Assembly (NCBI GenBank): GCA_963823515.1
Contig: CAWGMB010000006.1
Location: 310,001-374,000, forward strand
Length of the DNA: 64,000 bases
From: Miltoncostaea sp963823515
GTDB lineage: Bacteria; Actinomycetota; Thermoleophilia; Miltoncostaeales; Miltoncostaeaceae
Direction of reading: 5' to 3'
The notes beneath the pieces were generated by a model. The model was given only the letters and a program-made list of their open reading frames with translations, searched no databases and had not been told where the DNA came from. The translations under genes were made by a program, and so were the position numbers. Below, in pieces: positions 1-8,273 of this stretch (positions are counted from its first letter, which is position 1; every line of letters starts with the position of its first letter).

Positions 1-656
1 AGGCGCGCGCGCACGATCCTCACCGGGCCGCCCTCGGCGAAGGGGCCGTCGGCGAGCACCAGGATGTGGGGTCCGGTGACGGCTGCCGCGGGGGGGACGA
101 GCAGGTCGCCGGGGACGAAGGGGCTCTCGCGCGCCTCCTCGGACACCGGCACATCCCGCCGCCCGCCGCCGGGCGCCGTGAGGACGACGTCGGCCGTCGA
201 GGCGGGCCCCTGCCCGCGGAACGTTGACACGCACACGAGGCCGTCGGAGTCGTCGGCGCCCATCGACGTGATGCGGGGGGCGAGGAGCTGCATCAAGTGG
301 ATCGGGGCCGTCGCGAAGGGGTTGCCGGCGCTCCAGCTGCGGGTGGCGAGGACGCCGGCGTTGCCGGCCTCGTCGCCCTCGGGGGTGAAGCCCGGAAGGC
401 CCGGGGTCTCGTCGTGGCCGGTCGTGGAGATGCCGTTCAGCCGCCGGTAGGCGTTGTGAAGCGCGCAGCCGCGCGACCAGTCGGCGTTCTCGACGATTCC
501 CGCGGGGATGCCGTTGCGCGCCCGCTCGGCGTTCACGGCCGCGATCACCTGGGCGGGGGTCGCGTCGGCGAGGGCCGTGGTGGGGAGCGCCCCCACGGCG
601 GCGGTGATGATCGCCGCCCGCAGCAGGGCGCCGAGCCGTGAGCGGGCGGCCGTCAC
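1..656 (-). CDS. Secreted CAP-domain protein (partial)
   Basis: Open reading frame running off the left edge, read from a GTG at 656. The first ~30 residues form a signal peptide: basic start (TAARSRLGALLRAA), hydrophobic core, and an Ala-x-Ala-like cleavage region near TTALA-D. It continues with VNAERARNGIPAG and then LHNAYRRLNG...GHDETPG, a pattern typical of bacterial CAP/SCP-like extracellular domains in which conserved His and Glu line a cleft. Two cysteines (SRGCALH and LVCVST) may form a disulfide. The visible 218 codons do not reach the C-terminus. Role unknown; secreted bacterial CAP proteins are mostly uncharacterised. guaA ends 29 bp upstream on the same strand. The reading frame is certain; the family call is fairly confident. 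Confidence 0.7.
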   Translation of the reverse strand, partial: MTAARSRLGALLRAAIITAAVGALPTTALADATPAQVIAAVNAERARNGIPAGIVENADWSRGCALHNAYRRLNGISTTGHDETPGLPGFTPEGDEAGNAGVLATRSWSAGNPFATAPIHLMQLLAPRITSMGADDSDGLVCVSTFRGQGPASTADVVLTAPGGGRRDVPVSEEARESPFVPGDLLVPPAAAVTGPHILVLADGPFAEGGPVRIVRAR

Positions 657-685
657 GCCCGCACTACATCACATCAGTGGCGCAA

Positions 686-2213
686 TTATTCCCATTCGAT
701 GGTCCCTGGGGGCTTCGAGGTCAGATCCAAGGCCACCCGGTTGACCCCGTCGACCTCGTTGATGATGCGGTTGGAGATGCGCTCGAGGATGTCGTACGGG
801 ATGCGGGCCCAGTCGGCCGTCATCGCGTCGTCGGAGGTGACGGCCCGGATGATGATCGGGTACGCGTACGTGCGCTCGTCGCCCTGGACGCCGACGCTCT
901 TGATCGCCGGCAGCACCGCAAAGCTCTGCCAGAGCTCCCGGTAGAGGCCGGCCCGGCGGATCTCCTCCTGCAGGACGAAATCGGCCTGGCGCAGGATGTC
1001 GAGCCGCTCGGCGGTGACCTCGCCGATGATGCGGATCGCGAGGCCGGGGCCCGGGAACGGCTGGCGCCAGACCATGTCCTCGGGGAGCCCCAGCTCCTCG
1101 CCCACCACCCGCACCTCGTCCTTGAAGAGCTGGCGCAGCGGCTCGATCAGCTCGACGGCCATGTCCTCGGGGAGCCCGCCGACGTTGTGGTGGCTCTTGA
1201 TCTTGGCCGCGTCGCGCGAGCCCGACTCGATCACGTCCGAGTAGAGGGTGCCCTGCACAAGGAAGCGGGCGTCCTTCAGCTTCTCGGCCTCGTGCTCGAA
1301 CATGCGGATGAACTCGCGCCCGATGGCCTTGCGCTTCTCCTCGGGCTCGGTGATGCCGGCGAGGGCCGCCTGGAAGTGCTCCTGGGCGCGGACGTGCACG
1401 AGCGGCACGCCGAAGTGCCTGCCGAAAGCCGCCTCGACCTGCTCGCCCTCGTTGTGGCGCATCAGCCCGTGGTCGACGAAGACGCAGGTGAGCCGGTCTC
1501 CGATCGCCCGGTGCACGATCAGCGCGGCGACGGCGCTGTCGACCCCTCCCGAGAGCCCGCAGATGGCCCGAGAATCCCCCACCTGGGCTCGGATGCGCTC
1601 GACCTGCTCCTCGATCAGATGGGTCGCGGTCCACGTGGGCGAGCAGTCGCAGGCCTCGAAGAGGAACCACTTGAGGAGGTCGTTGCCGAAGGGCGTGTGC
1701 ACGACCTCGGGGTGGAACTGCACCCCGTACATCCGCCGCGACGGGTTCTCCATGGCCGCCACGGGCGACGAGCTGGTCTCCGCGGTGACAGTGAAGCCCT
1801 CCGGGGGGCGCGACACGGCGTCGCGATGGCTCATCCAGCACTGCTCGGCGGGCATGCGCGTGGAACATCCCCTCCCGCGAGCGCACGGTGATCGGCGTCT
1901 TGCCGTACTCGCCGGCGCCGGTGCGCGCGACCTCGCCGCCGAGGGCGAGGGTCATGGCCTGCTGGCCGTAGCAGATGCCCAACACCGGGATCCCCAGCTC
2001 GAGGAGCGCCGGGTTCAGCGAGGGGGCGCCGGGCGCGTAGACCGAGGCGGGCCCTCCGGAGAGGACGAGGCCCGAGGGGTGCAGCGCCCGGATCTCTTCG
2101 GGGGAGGCGTCGTGCGGGACCACGGCCGAGAACACGCGGCACTCGCGGATCCGCCGCGCGATCAGCTGGCTGTACTGGGCCCCGAAGTCCACCACCAGCA
2201 CCCCGCCCGGCAC
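686..2213 (-). CDS. guaA: GMP synthase (glutamine-hydrolysing), frameshifted
   Basis: Converts XMP to GMP using glutamine and ATP, the last step of de novo guanine nucleotide synthesis. A GTG start at 2213 gives VVDFGAQYSQLIARRIRE, and the class I glutamine amidotransferase nucleophile lies in GICYGQQ (residue ~79). After the frame change come QFHPEVVHTPFGN (catalytic His/Glu), the PP-loop GLSGGVDSAV and the C-terminal dimerisation domain ending in KPPGTIEWE, the classical GuaA terminus. One extra base near 1857-1862 (the family's MFHGMPAEQCW reads MFHAHARRA here) breaks the frame; the downstream frame then stays intact to the TAA at 686. The summed length (~509 aa) is normal. guaB3 lies two genes upstream. 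Because guaA is usually indispensable, a sequencing or assembly indel is likely, though genuine loss cannot be excluded. Confidence 0.93.
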
Positions 2214-2297
2214 GGCGACGGCGAGAGCGGGATCGAGCGCGGGATGTGCGGAGGCGGCCAGGCCGTCAGGTTACCGGAGCGGGCCGGATGGACCGCG

Positions 2298-3686
2298 CTA
2301 CTCGCCCGCCTCCTCGCGACGACCCGTCTCGGGCAGGCGCACCTCGATCGGCTGCAGGCTCGCGCGGCGCCCCAGCGCGGCGAGGGCCCCCTGGAGGTGG
2401 GTCATCGCGGTCGGCTCGCCGTGGATCAGGCGGATCTCGGCGGGGTCGGAGGGGCGGACCCACTCGAGCAGCTCGGTCCGGTCCGCGTGGGCGGACAGGC
2501 CGCCGATGGTGACCACGCGGGCGCGCATCGCCACCTCGCGGCCCATGATCCGCACCGTGCGGTCGCCGTCGATCAGCCGCCGGCCGAGGCCGCCCGAGGG
2601 CTGGTACCCGACGATCATCACGGTCGTGCTCGGCTCCCCGCCGTGGGCCATCAGGTGGTGCAGGATCCGCCCACCCGAGAGCATCCCCGACCCGGCGATG
2701 ATGATCGCGGCCTCGTCCGAGGCGTTGATCTCCCTCGACTCCGACACCGAGCGCGTGAAGCGCAGGTGCTTGGGCTGGAAGGGGTTGCGACCGGTCGCCC
2801 TCAGCAGGCGCAGCTCGTCGGAGAGCTCCTCGGGGAAGCGGTCGTAGACGTCCTCCACCCTGGTGGCGAGGGGCGAATCGACGTACACCGGCATCGGCGC
2901 GATGTCGTGGTCGCGCTCGAGGCGGGCGACCGTGTAGAGCACCTCCTGGGTGCGCTCCAGCGCGAACGAGGGCACCAGGATCTTGCCGCCGCGATCCTGG
3001 GCGTCGCGCAGGACCTGCGCGAACTCCTCGATCGTGGCGCGGTAGTCGCGGTGGTCCCGGTCGCCGTAGGTGCTCTCCATGAAGACCACGTCGGCCTCGG
3101 GGCAGGGGGTCGGATCGGGGAGGATCTCCTTGCCCGCGTTGCCGACGTCCCCGCTGAACACCAGGCGCCGCCCGCCCACCTCCACCAGGAAGCTCGCCGA
3201 GCCCGGGATGTGCCCGGCGACCTGCGCGGTGACGCGGAAGCCGGCCAGGTCGGCCGTCGCGCCGTAGGAGAGGGGCTCCATCCGCTCGAGCGCCCGGTGC
3301 ACGTCGTCCTCGACGTAGATCGGCTCGTCGGCGCGGTGGCCGTGGCGGCGGTCGCGCTCGGCGTCCTCGCGCTGGATCTTGGCCGCGTCGAGCAGGAGGT
3401 GCTCGCAGAGGGCCCTGCTCGCCGGCAGGGCGTGGATCGGCCCCCGGTAGCCGTGGCGGAGCAGCACCGGAAGGCGTCCCGAGTGGTCGAGGTGGGCGTG
3501 CGTCAGCACGACCGCGTCGAGCGAGGCCGCGTCGAAACCGAGCTCCCGGCGATTGAGGTCGAAGAGGGCGCGCGATCCCTGGAAGGCGCCGCAGTCGACG
3601 AGCAGCCTCTTCCCACCCCACTCGACGAGGTGACAGGAGCCGGTGACGGTCATCGCTCCCCCGAAGGAGCGCACGGTCTCGCTCAC
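2298..3686 (-). CDS. MBL-fold beta-CASP/RMMBL hydrolase (CPSF73-like nuclease family)
   Basis: 462-residue metallo-beta-lactamase-fold protein. The metal-binding motif THAHLDHSG is near residue 60, followed by an Asp-containing FSGDVGNAG segment, a central beta-CASP region (FALERTQEVLYTV, YVDSPLA) and a C-terminal RMMBL motif GGLSAHADRTELLEW. This order is that of the CPSF73/YtfN-type ribonuclease-like family, which acts on RNA in characterised members; the substrate of this bacterial branch is not established. It starts at ATG 3686 and lies between guaA and guaB3 on the same strand, with gaps of under 100 bp. All metal-ligand motifs look intact. Confidence 0.88.
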   Translation of the reverse strand: MSETVRSFGGAMTVTGSCHLVEWGGKRLLVDCGAFQGSRALFDLNRRELGFDAASLDAVVLTHAHLDHSGRLPVLLRHGYRGPIHALPASRALCEHLLLDAAKIQREDAERDRRHGHRADEPIYVEDDVHRALERMEPLSYGATADLAGFRVTAQVAGHIPGSASFLVEVGGRRLVFSGDVGNAGKEILPDPTPCPEADVVFMESTYGDRDHRDYRATIEEFAQVLRDAQDRGGKILVPSFALERTQEVLYTVARLERDHDIAPMPVYVDSPLATRVEDVYDRFPEELSDELRLLRATGRNPFQPKHLRFTRSVSESREINASDEAAIIIAGSGMLSGGRILHHLMAHGGEPSTTVMIVGYQPSGGLGRRLIDGDRTVRIMGREVAMRARVVTIGGLSAHADRTELLEWVRPSDPAEIRLIHGEPTAMTHLQGALAALGRRASLQPIEVRLPETGRREEAGE

Positions 3687-3780
3687 GGAGCGCAGGGGGG
3701 TCGGAGCACGGCGGGCAGCCTACCGGCGGCCGTGCGCGGTCCGGGCCGGGGCCGCCGCGCGTGCGGCGGCCCCGGAGCCC

Positions 3781-4938
3781 TCACCCCATCCCCACCGCCT
3801 GGCTCTGCTGGAGCTTCTTGCCCTCGGTCTTCAGCGCCGGCGCGACCATGACCTCGCACTTCTGGAACGAGTGGATCGAGTCGTAGCCGCACGTGGCCAT
3901 CGCGCTGCGCAGACCCCCGACGAGGTTGAGCGTGCCGTCGTTCTCATGCGCCGGGCCCGTGAGGATCTCCTCGAGCGTGCCGATCGTGGTCGTCTTGACC
4001 CGGGTGCCGCGCGGCAGCTGCGGATGGAAGGTCGCCATGCCCCAGTGGTAGCCGCGACCCGGGGCCTCGGCCGCCTTGGCGAACGGAGACCCGATCATGC
4101 AGGCGTCGGCGCCGCACGCGATGGCCTTGGCGAGATCGCCGGCGTAGGCCATGCCGCCGTCGGCGATCACGTTCACGTACTGGCCGGTCTCCATCAGGTG
4201 CTGCATGCGCGCGCCCGCGGCGTCGGCGATCGCCGTCGCCTGGGGGACGCCCACGCCGATCACCTGGCGGGTGGTGCAGGCGGCGCCCGGGCCGACGCCG
4301 ACCAGCACGCCGACCGCCCCGGTGCGCATCAGATGCAGGGCCGTGTGGTACGACGCGCAGCCGCCGACGATGACCGGGACCGGAAGCTCGGCGATGAAGC
4401 GCTTGAGGTTGAGCGGCTCGGCAACCGAGGAGACGTGCTCGGCCGAGACGACGGTGCCCTGGATGACCAGGATGTCGAGGCCGGCCTCGATCGCGATATC
4501 CACGTAGTCGGTCACCCGCTGCGGGGTGAGCGAGCCGGCGACGGTCACTCCCTGTGCCTTGATCTCCTTGATCCGCTGCGCGATCAGCTCGGGCCTGATC
4601 GGCGCCTGGTAGACCTCCTGCAGGCCGCGTGTCGCCTCCGCGGGCGGCATCTTCGCAATGCGCTCCAGCTCGGCGTCGGCCTCCTCATACCGGGTCTGGA
4701 TGCCCTCCAGGTTGAGCACCGCCAGCCCGCCGATCTTGCCGATGAGCCCCGCCGTGCGGGTGTCGACCACGCCGTCCATCGCCGAGGCGAGGAGCGGGAG
4801 CTCGAACGTGTGCCCGTCGAGCTTCCAGGTGAGATCGACGTCCTCCGGATCGCGCGTGCGCCGGCTCGGCACGATCGCGATCTCGTCCAGCCCGTACGCC
4901 CGCCGCCCCTTCTTGCCCCGCCCGATCTCGATCTCCAC
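3781..4938 (-). CDS. guaB3: GuaB3-family IMP dehydrogenase-related protein
   Basis: 385-residue TIM-barrel protein of the IMP dehydrogenase/GMP reductase superfamily without CBS domains. It opens with MEIEIGRGKKGRRAYGLDE, the standard GuaB3 start. The barrel follows with PLLASAMDGVVD, the phosphate-binding region GVGVGPGAACTTR (the Cys in AACTTR occupies the IMPDH catalytic loop position), VIADGGMAYAGD and a C-terminal MATCGYDSIHSFQKCEV. Length fits the GuaB3 group and is well below full GuaB (~490 aa). It probably acts in guanine nucleotide metabolism with guaA nearby. A terminator-like hairpin and a tiny reading frame lie directly upstream. Confidence 0.9.
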   Translation of the reverse strand: MEIEIGRGKKGRRAYGLDEIAIVPSRRTRDPEDVDLTWKLDGHTFELPLLASAMDGVVDTRTAGLIGKIGGLAVLNLEGIQTRYEEADAELERIAKMPPAEATRGLQEVYQAPIRPELIAQRIKEIKAQGVTVAGSLTPQRVTDYVDIAIEAGLDILVIQGTVVSAEHVSSVAEPLNLKRFIAELPVPVIVGGCASYHTALHLMRTGAVGVLVGVGPGAACTTRQVIGVGVPQATAIADAAGARMQHLMETGQYVNVIADGGMAYAGDLAKAIACGADACMIGSPFAKAAEAPGRGYHWGMATFHPQLPRGTRVKTTTIGTLEEILTGPAHENDGTLNLVGGLRSAMATCGYDSIHSFQKCEVMVAPALKTEGKKLQQSQAVGMG

Positions 4939-4973
4939 TCAGCGCCCCCTGCCCCGTCTGCCCGAGCGCACCC

Positions 4974-5051
4974 TCAGGACGAAAAAACCCAGGCTCGGCG
5001 TCGTCGCCGGACCTGGGTCGGTGTGCCCTGGTGATGTCGATCGGTGCCCAT
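4974..5051 (-). CDS. Possible 25-residue leader peptide overlapping a terminator hairpin
   Basis: A short frame from ATG 5051 to TGA 4974 upstream of guaB3. It encodes MGTDRHHQGTPTQV followed by five consecutive Arg codons and then AWVFSS. The Arg run sits in the loop and arms of the hairpin at 4982-5018, and the tail is encoded by the T-run. Only a weak purine stretch (GAGGA) precedes the ATG. This geometry resembles an attenuator leader but could be chance, since the hairpin also serves well as a terminator for the upstream kinase gene. Confidence 0.2.
   Translation of the reverse strand: MGTDRHHQGTPTQVRRRRRAWVFSS
4982..5018 (-). terminator. Intrinsic terminator downstream of the sugar kinase
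   Basis: Read on the minus strand: ACCCAGG, a CGG/CCG inner stem around CGACGACG, then CCTGGGT followed directly by a run of T (complement of 4982-4987). The stem plus T-tract is the classical Rho-independent form. It lies 120 bp past the stop of the kinase gene and 45 bp before guaB3, so it could end the former or attenuate the latter. Confidence 0.7.
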
Positions 5052-5140
5052 GAGAAATGATCCTCGGATCCTAGCGTCGGGGTCGGCCTCCCGTCTCCTG
5101 CCCCGCGGGTGAGAATTGGTGCAATCCCCCCGGACGATCG

Positions 5141-6091
5141 TCAGTCCTGCTCGACGACCTCGACCCGGCGCATGAACGCCTCGACGTCGGACGGGTCGAA
5201 CACGCCGGCGCCGAAGCGCTGGGTGTTGGCGGCGCCGCAGGCCACGGCGAGCGAGAGAGCGGCCTCCGGCGGCTGGTGGCCGTAGAGCGCGGACAGGTAT
5301 CCGGCCAGCAGCGCGTCGCCCGAGCCGACGGTCGAGACCACGTCGGGGCGGGCAGGCAGGCGCGCCCGGTAGGTGTGGTGGCGCTTGGCGCCCTCGGGGC
5401 GGATGCGGGCCACGCAGCCGTCCTCATGGTGGATGATCGCGCTGCCCGCGCCCATCTGGATGATCATCTCGGCGGCGGCGGCGATGTCGTCCTCGTCGGC
5501 GAACTCGTGGCCCACGATCTCCTCGGCCTCTCGCACGTTGGGGCTCACGACGCCGGGCTCCGCGGAGAGGGCGGCCCGCAGCGCGGGCCCCGAGGCGTCG
5601 ACCGCGGTGATCATCCGCTCGCCGCGCAGCTCGCGCAGGAGCCGCTGGTAGTAGTCGACGGGCACGTCGCGCGGAAGGGAGCCCGCGAGCGCGAACACGT
5701 CGGCGCCCTTCGAGAGGTAGCGGATCTTGTCGGCGAGGACGTCGAGCTCGGCCTGGTCCACCTGCGGGCCCCACTCGTTGATCTCGGTCTGCTGGTTGTT
5801 GGTGGGGTCGATGACGGCGGTCGAGGTGCGCGACTCCCCCGCGATCCTCACGAAGTCGTTGAGGATGCCCTCGGCCGTCAGCTCCTCGATGATGTACGTC
5901 CCGGCGCGCCCTCCGGCGAGGCCCGTCGCGATCACCGGCTGGCCGAGCGACTTCAGCGCGCGGGCGACGTTGACGCCCTTGCCGCCCGGCATGCGCAGCG
6001 AGGCGTCGGCCCGGTGGCGGGCGCCCAGCTGGAAGTTGGGCACGCGCACGGTGCGGTCGAGGGCGGCGTTGAGCGTGACGGTGACGATCAT
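5141..6091 (-). CDS. PfkB-family 1-phosphofructokinase-type sugar kinase
   Basis: 316-residue PfkB-fold kinase. The N-terminus IVTVTLNAALDRTVRVP and GGKGVNVARALKSLG match the 1-phosphofructokinase / tagatose-6-phosphate kinase (FruK/LacC) group. The anion-hole and catalytic base motif is TVGSGDALLAGYLSAL near residue 265, with the Asp intact, followed by ACGAANTQRFGAG. It phosphorylates a sugar phosphate using ATP in the cytoplasm; which sugar cannot be read from the sequence, and no PTS gene is nearby. Its ATG (6091) overlaps the stop of the preceding carboxypeptidase gene by 4 bp, so the two are translationally coupled. Confidence 0.85.
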   Translation of the reverse strand: MIVTVTLNAALDRTVRVPNFQLGARHRADASLRMPGGKGVNVARALKSLGQPVIATGLAGGRAGTYIIEELTAEGILNDFVRIAGESRTSTAVIDPTNNQQTEINEWGPQVDQAELDVLADKIRYLSKGADVFALAGSLPRDVPVDYYQRLLRELRGERMITAVDASGPALRAALSAEPGVVSPNVREAEEIVGHEFADEDDIAAAAEMIIQMGAGSAIIHHEDGCVARIRPEGAKRHHTYRARLPARPDVVSTVGSGDALLAGYLSALYGHQPPEAALSLAVACGAANTQRFGAGVFDPSDVEAFMRRVEVVEQD

Positions 6092-7218
6092 GGGATCAGT
6101 CTTCCCAATCCGGAGCGGATGTGATCCCAGAGGCCGGGCCCGTCGGCCGACCGCTCGGCCACCAGGTTCCTCCGGCCGAGGATGTGGGAGCCCTGGCGCA
6201 TGGTGACCGTGCCGAGCACCTGGCCCGCCGAGACGGGCCCCTTCACCTCGGCCGGCGCGACCAGCGTCTGGCTGACGGCCTGCCCGAGCCGCACCGGGGC
6301 GTTCAGCGCGGCCGCGACCCGGTAGGGCACCTCCACCCCCGGGCGCTCGTCCACGGGCGCCCGGCCCAGCACCGCGTCGGCGGCCAGGAGCGTCGCCGAC
6401 GTGTACTGCGAGAAGCCCCAGTCGAGCAGCCGCTTCGCGTCCCGGGCGCGCGTGTAGGAGCTCGGCGCGCCGATCACCGCGGTGTAGAGCTGCACCCCGA
6501 GGCGCGGGCGCCGGGCGTGCGCGACCAGGGCGTACCCCGCCCCGTCGGTCATCCCGGTCTTGATGCCGTCGGTGTCGGGGTCGATGTCGAGCAGCTCGTT
6601 CTCGGACTCGTACACGCGCGTGCCCCGCCCTCCCGGCCCGGGCAGCCGGGCCTCGCGTGAGGCGACGATCGAGCGGAAGACGGGGTTGCGCATCGCCGTC
6701 GCCCCGAGGCGGACCATGTCCCTCACGCTGGAGTGGTGGCCGGGGGCGTCGAGGCCGTGGGGGTTGGCGTAGTGCGTCTCGGCCAGCCCGAGCTCGGCGG
6801 CCTTGGCGTTCATCAGCTCCACGAAGGCGGCCTGCGAGCCCGCCACGCCGTCCGCGAGCGCCACGGCCGCGTCGTTGCCGCTGGGCACGAGCAGAGCGGT
6901 GAGCAGCTGGCGCACCGTCAGCGACTCGCCGGCGACGAGGGCGCCCGACGACCCCTCGATCGCGCTCGCGGCGGCCGGCACGGTGATGCGGTCGCCGAGC
7001 CCGGCCCGTTCGAGGACGACCAGGGCGGTCATGATCTTGGTGGTGCTGGCCATCGGGAGCTCCCGATCGGGCGCGCGCTGAGCCAACGTCTCGCCGGTCG
7101 CCGGGTTCACGAGGATATAGGCGGACGCGTCGACGGTCGGGGCCGCGGCCCGCGCCAGGGGGGCCGAGATCACCGATGTCAGGACGGCCACGACCGCTAG
7201 TGCCTTGAGGCGCAGCAC
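6088..7218 (-). CDS. D-alanyl-D-alanine carboxypeptidase (peptidase S11)
   Basis: 376-residue penicillin-binding-type serine peptidase trimming peptidoglycan stem peptides outside the membrane. A signal peptide (VLRLKALAVVAVLTSVISA, ending near LARAAA) is followed by the three active-site motifs in order: SxxK in MASTTKIMTAL (~residue 57), SGN in VPSGNDAAVAL and KTG in GIKTGMTDGAGYA. A smaller C-terminal beta domain follows, as in PBP5-type enzymes; an amphipathic C-terminal anchor is plausible but not clear. GTG start at 7218. Expressed with the downstream sugar kinase through an ATGA overlap. Confidence 0.92.
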   Translation of the reverse strand: MLRLKALAVVAVLTSVISAPLARAAAPTVDASAYILVNPATGETLAQRAPDRELPMASTTKIMTALVVLERAGLGDRITVPAAASAIEGSSGALVAGESLTVRQLLTALLVPSGNDAAVALADGVAGSQAAFVELMNAKAAELGLAETHYANPHGLDAPGHHSSVRDMVRLGATAMRNPVFRSIVASREARLPGPGGRGTRVYESENELLDIDPDTDGIKTGMTDGAGYALVAHARRPRLGVQLYTAVIGAPSSYTRARDAKRLLDWGFSQYTSATLLAADAVLGRAPVDERPGVEVPYRVAAALNAPVRLGQAVSQTLVAPAEVKGPVSAGQVLGTVTMRQGSHILGRRNLVAERSADGPGLWDHIRSGLGRLIP

Positions 7219-7228
7219 GCGGGTGACT

Positions 7229-7339
7229 CTACCCGTGCGATCGGCGACGGCGCTTGCGCTTCGTCGCGATCCGCATGCCGTGGTCGTCGGCGGCGACCCC
7301 GGACCGCCCGTCTTCCGGGACCGGGAACGGGCGATCCAC
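7229..7339 (-). CDS. Candidate 36-residue basic small protein
   Basis: A short frame from GTG 7339 to TAG 7229, in the gap between pyrF and the carboxypeptidase gene, ending 10 bp before the latter. It encodes MDRPFPVPEDGRSGVAADDHG followed by a strongly basic tail (ATKRKRRRRSHG). A GGGAG sequence lies about 7 bases upstream of the GTG. The acidic-then-basic layout looks like protein rather than random sequence, but no family was recognised and the evidence is limited to start, spacing and composition. Confidence 0.3.
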   Translation of the reverse strand: MDRPFPVPEDGRSGVAADDHGMRIATKRKRRRRSHG

Positions 7340-7454
7340 GCCGCTCCCAGGGCGCGCAGCGATCCGGGTCAGCGGCCGGAGACGACCCGGACGCCGGGCC
7401 GGCGGGCGGCGCCGGCGAGGATGACGGCCGTCGCCGGGGTGGGGCGCGGGCGCC

Positions 7455-8273
7455 TCAGCGGGACGTCTCGAAGGCGCTCCAGAGGGCCTCGCGCAGATCC
7501 TCGGCCGCGCGGCGTGGGCTCTCGGCGAAGATGATCGAGCGGCTTGCGGCGACGAGCGCCCCGGCGGCGCGTCCGCCGAACGCCGCGCCGAGGTCCTCGG
7601 GCCGCCCCCCCTGGGCGCCGACGCCCGGGATGAGGAAGGGCTGGTGCGGCATCAGCGCGCGCAGCGCCGCGATCCGCTCGGGGACCGTCGCGCCCACCAC
7701 CGCGCCCAGCGCGGAGAGGCCGGAGGCGTCGATGCTCGGCGCGCCCCACTCGGCCACCTTCCGCGCCACCGCCTCGTGCCAGAGCCCACCCGAGGCGAGG
7801 GGCAGGTCCTGCAGCTCTGCGGCGCCGGGGTTGGACGTCCGCACGAGGGCGAAGAGCCCGCGCGCTCCGGCCGTGGCCGCCTCGAGGAAGGGCGCCACGG
7901 CGTCGCCCCCGAGGGAGGGGTTGATCGTCAGCGCGTCGATCGGCGCGCGCAGGAAGGCGTCGGCGTAGGCCCGGCTGGTGACGTCGACGTCGCCCCTCTT
8001 GGCGTCGGCGATGACCAGCAGGTCGGCGTCGGCGGCGGCGGCCGCCACCCGCTCGAACGCGTCCCAGCCGGGAGCGCCGAAGCGCTCGAACGACGCCAAC
8101 TGGATCTTCGCGGCCACGCAGGCCGGACCGGCCGCTGCGATCGCGCGCCGGCAGAAGGCCCGCGCCCCCTCGGCCCCGCCCGGCACGCGCCGCGGATCGG
8201 GGTCGAGCCCGAGCACGACCTGGCTCGCGCGCGCCGAGACCGCCGCCGTCAGCCGCTCGCCGAATCCGCTCAT
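7455..8273 (-). CDS. pyrF: Orotidine 5'-phosphate decarboxylase (type 2)
   Basis: Decarboxylates OMP to UMP, the last step of de novo pyrimidine synthesis. 272 residues from ATG 8273. The signature VIADAKRGDVDVTSRAYADAF carries the Asp-x-Lys-x-x-Asp charged network; VVLGLDPDP at the start and LIPGVGAQGG near the end are typical of the longer actinobacterial/deltaproteobacterial subfamily. The phosphate-binding Arg lies in LVAASRSIIFA. The start ATG overlaps the stop of the upstream transporter gene by 4 bp, which fixes the start. Confidence 0.93.
   Translation of the reverse strand: MSGFGERLTAAVSARASQVVLGLDPDPRRVPGGAEGARAFCRRAIAAAGPACVAAKIQLASFERFGAPGWDAFERVAAAAADADLLVIADAKRGDVDVTSRAYADAFLRAPIDALTINPSLGGDAVAPFLEAATAGARGLFALVRTSNPGAAELQDLPLASGGLWHEAVARKVAEWGAPSIDASGLSALGAVVGATVPERIAALRALMPHQPFLIPGVGAQGGRPEDLGAAFGGRAAGALVAASRSIIFAESPRRAAEDLREALWSAFETSR

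Noticed and set aside
1248..3851. 867-residue plus-strand open frame
   Set aside because: Antisense to guaA and the MBL hydrolase. Composition is repetitive Arg/Gly/Ala without motifs, typical of GC-rich shadow frames.
4982..5140. Riboswitch upstream of guaB3
   Set aside because: Only one simple stem with a T-run is seen; no conserved purine-type aptamer core was recognised.
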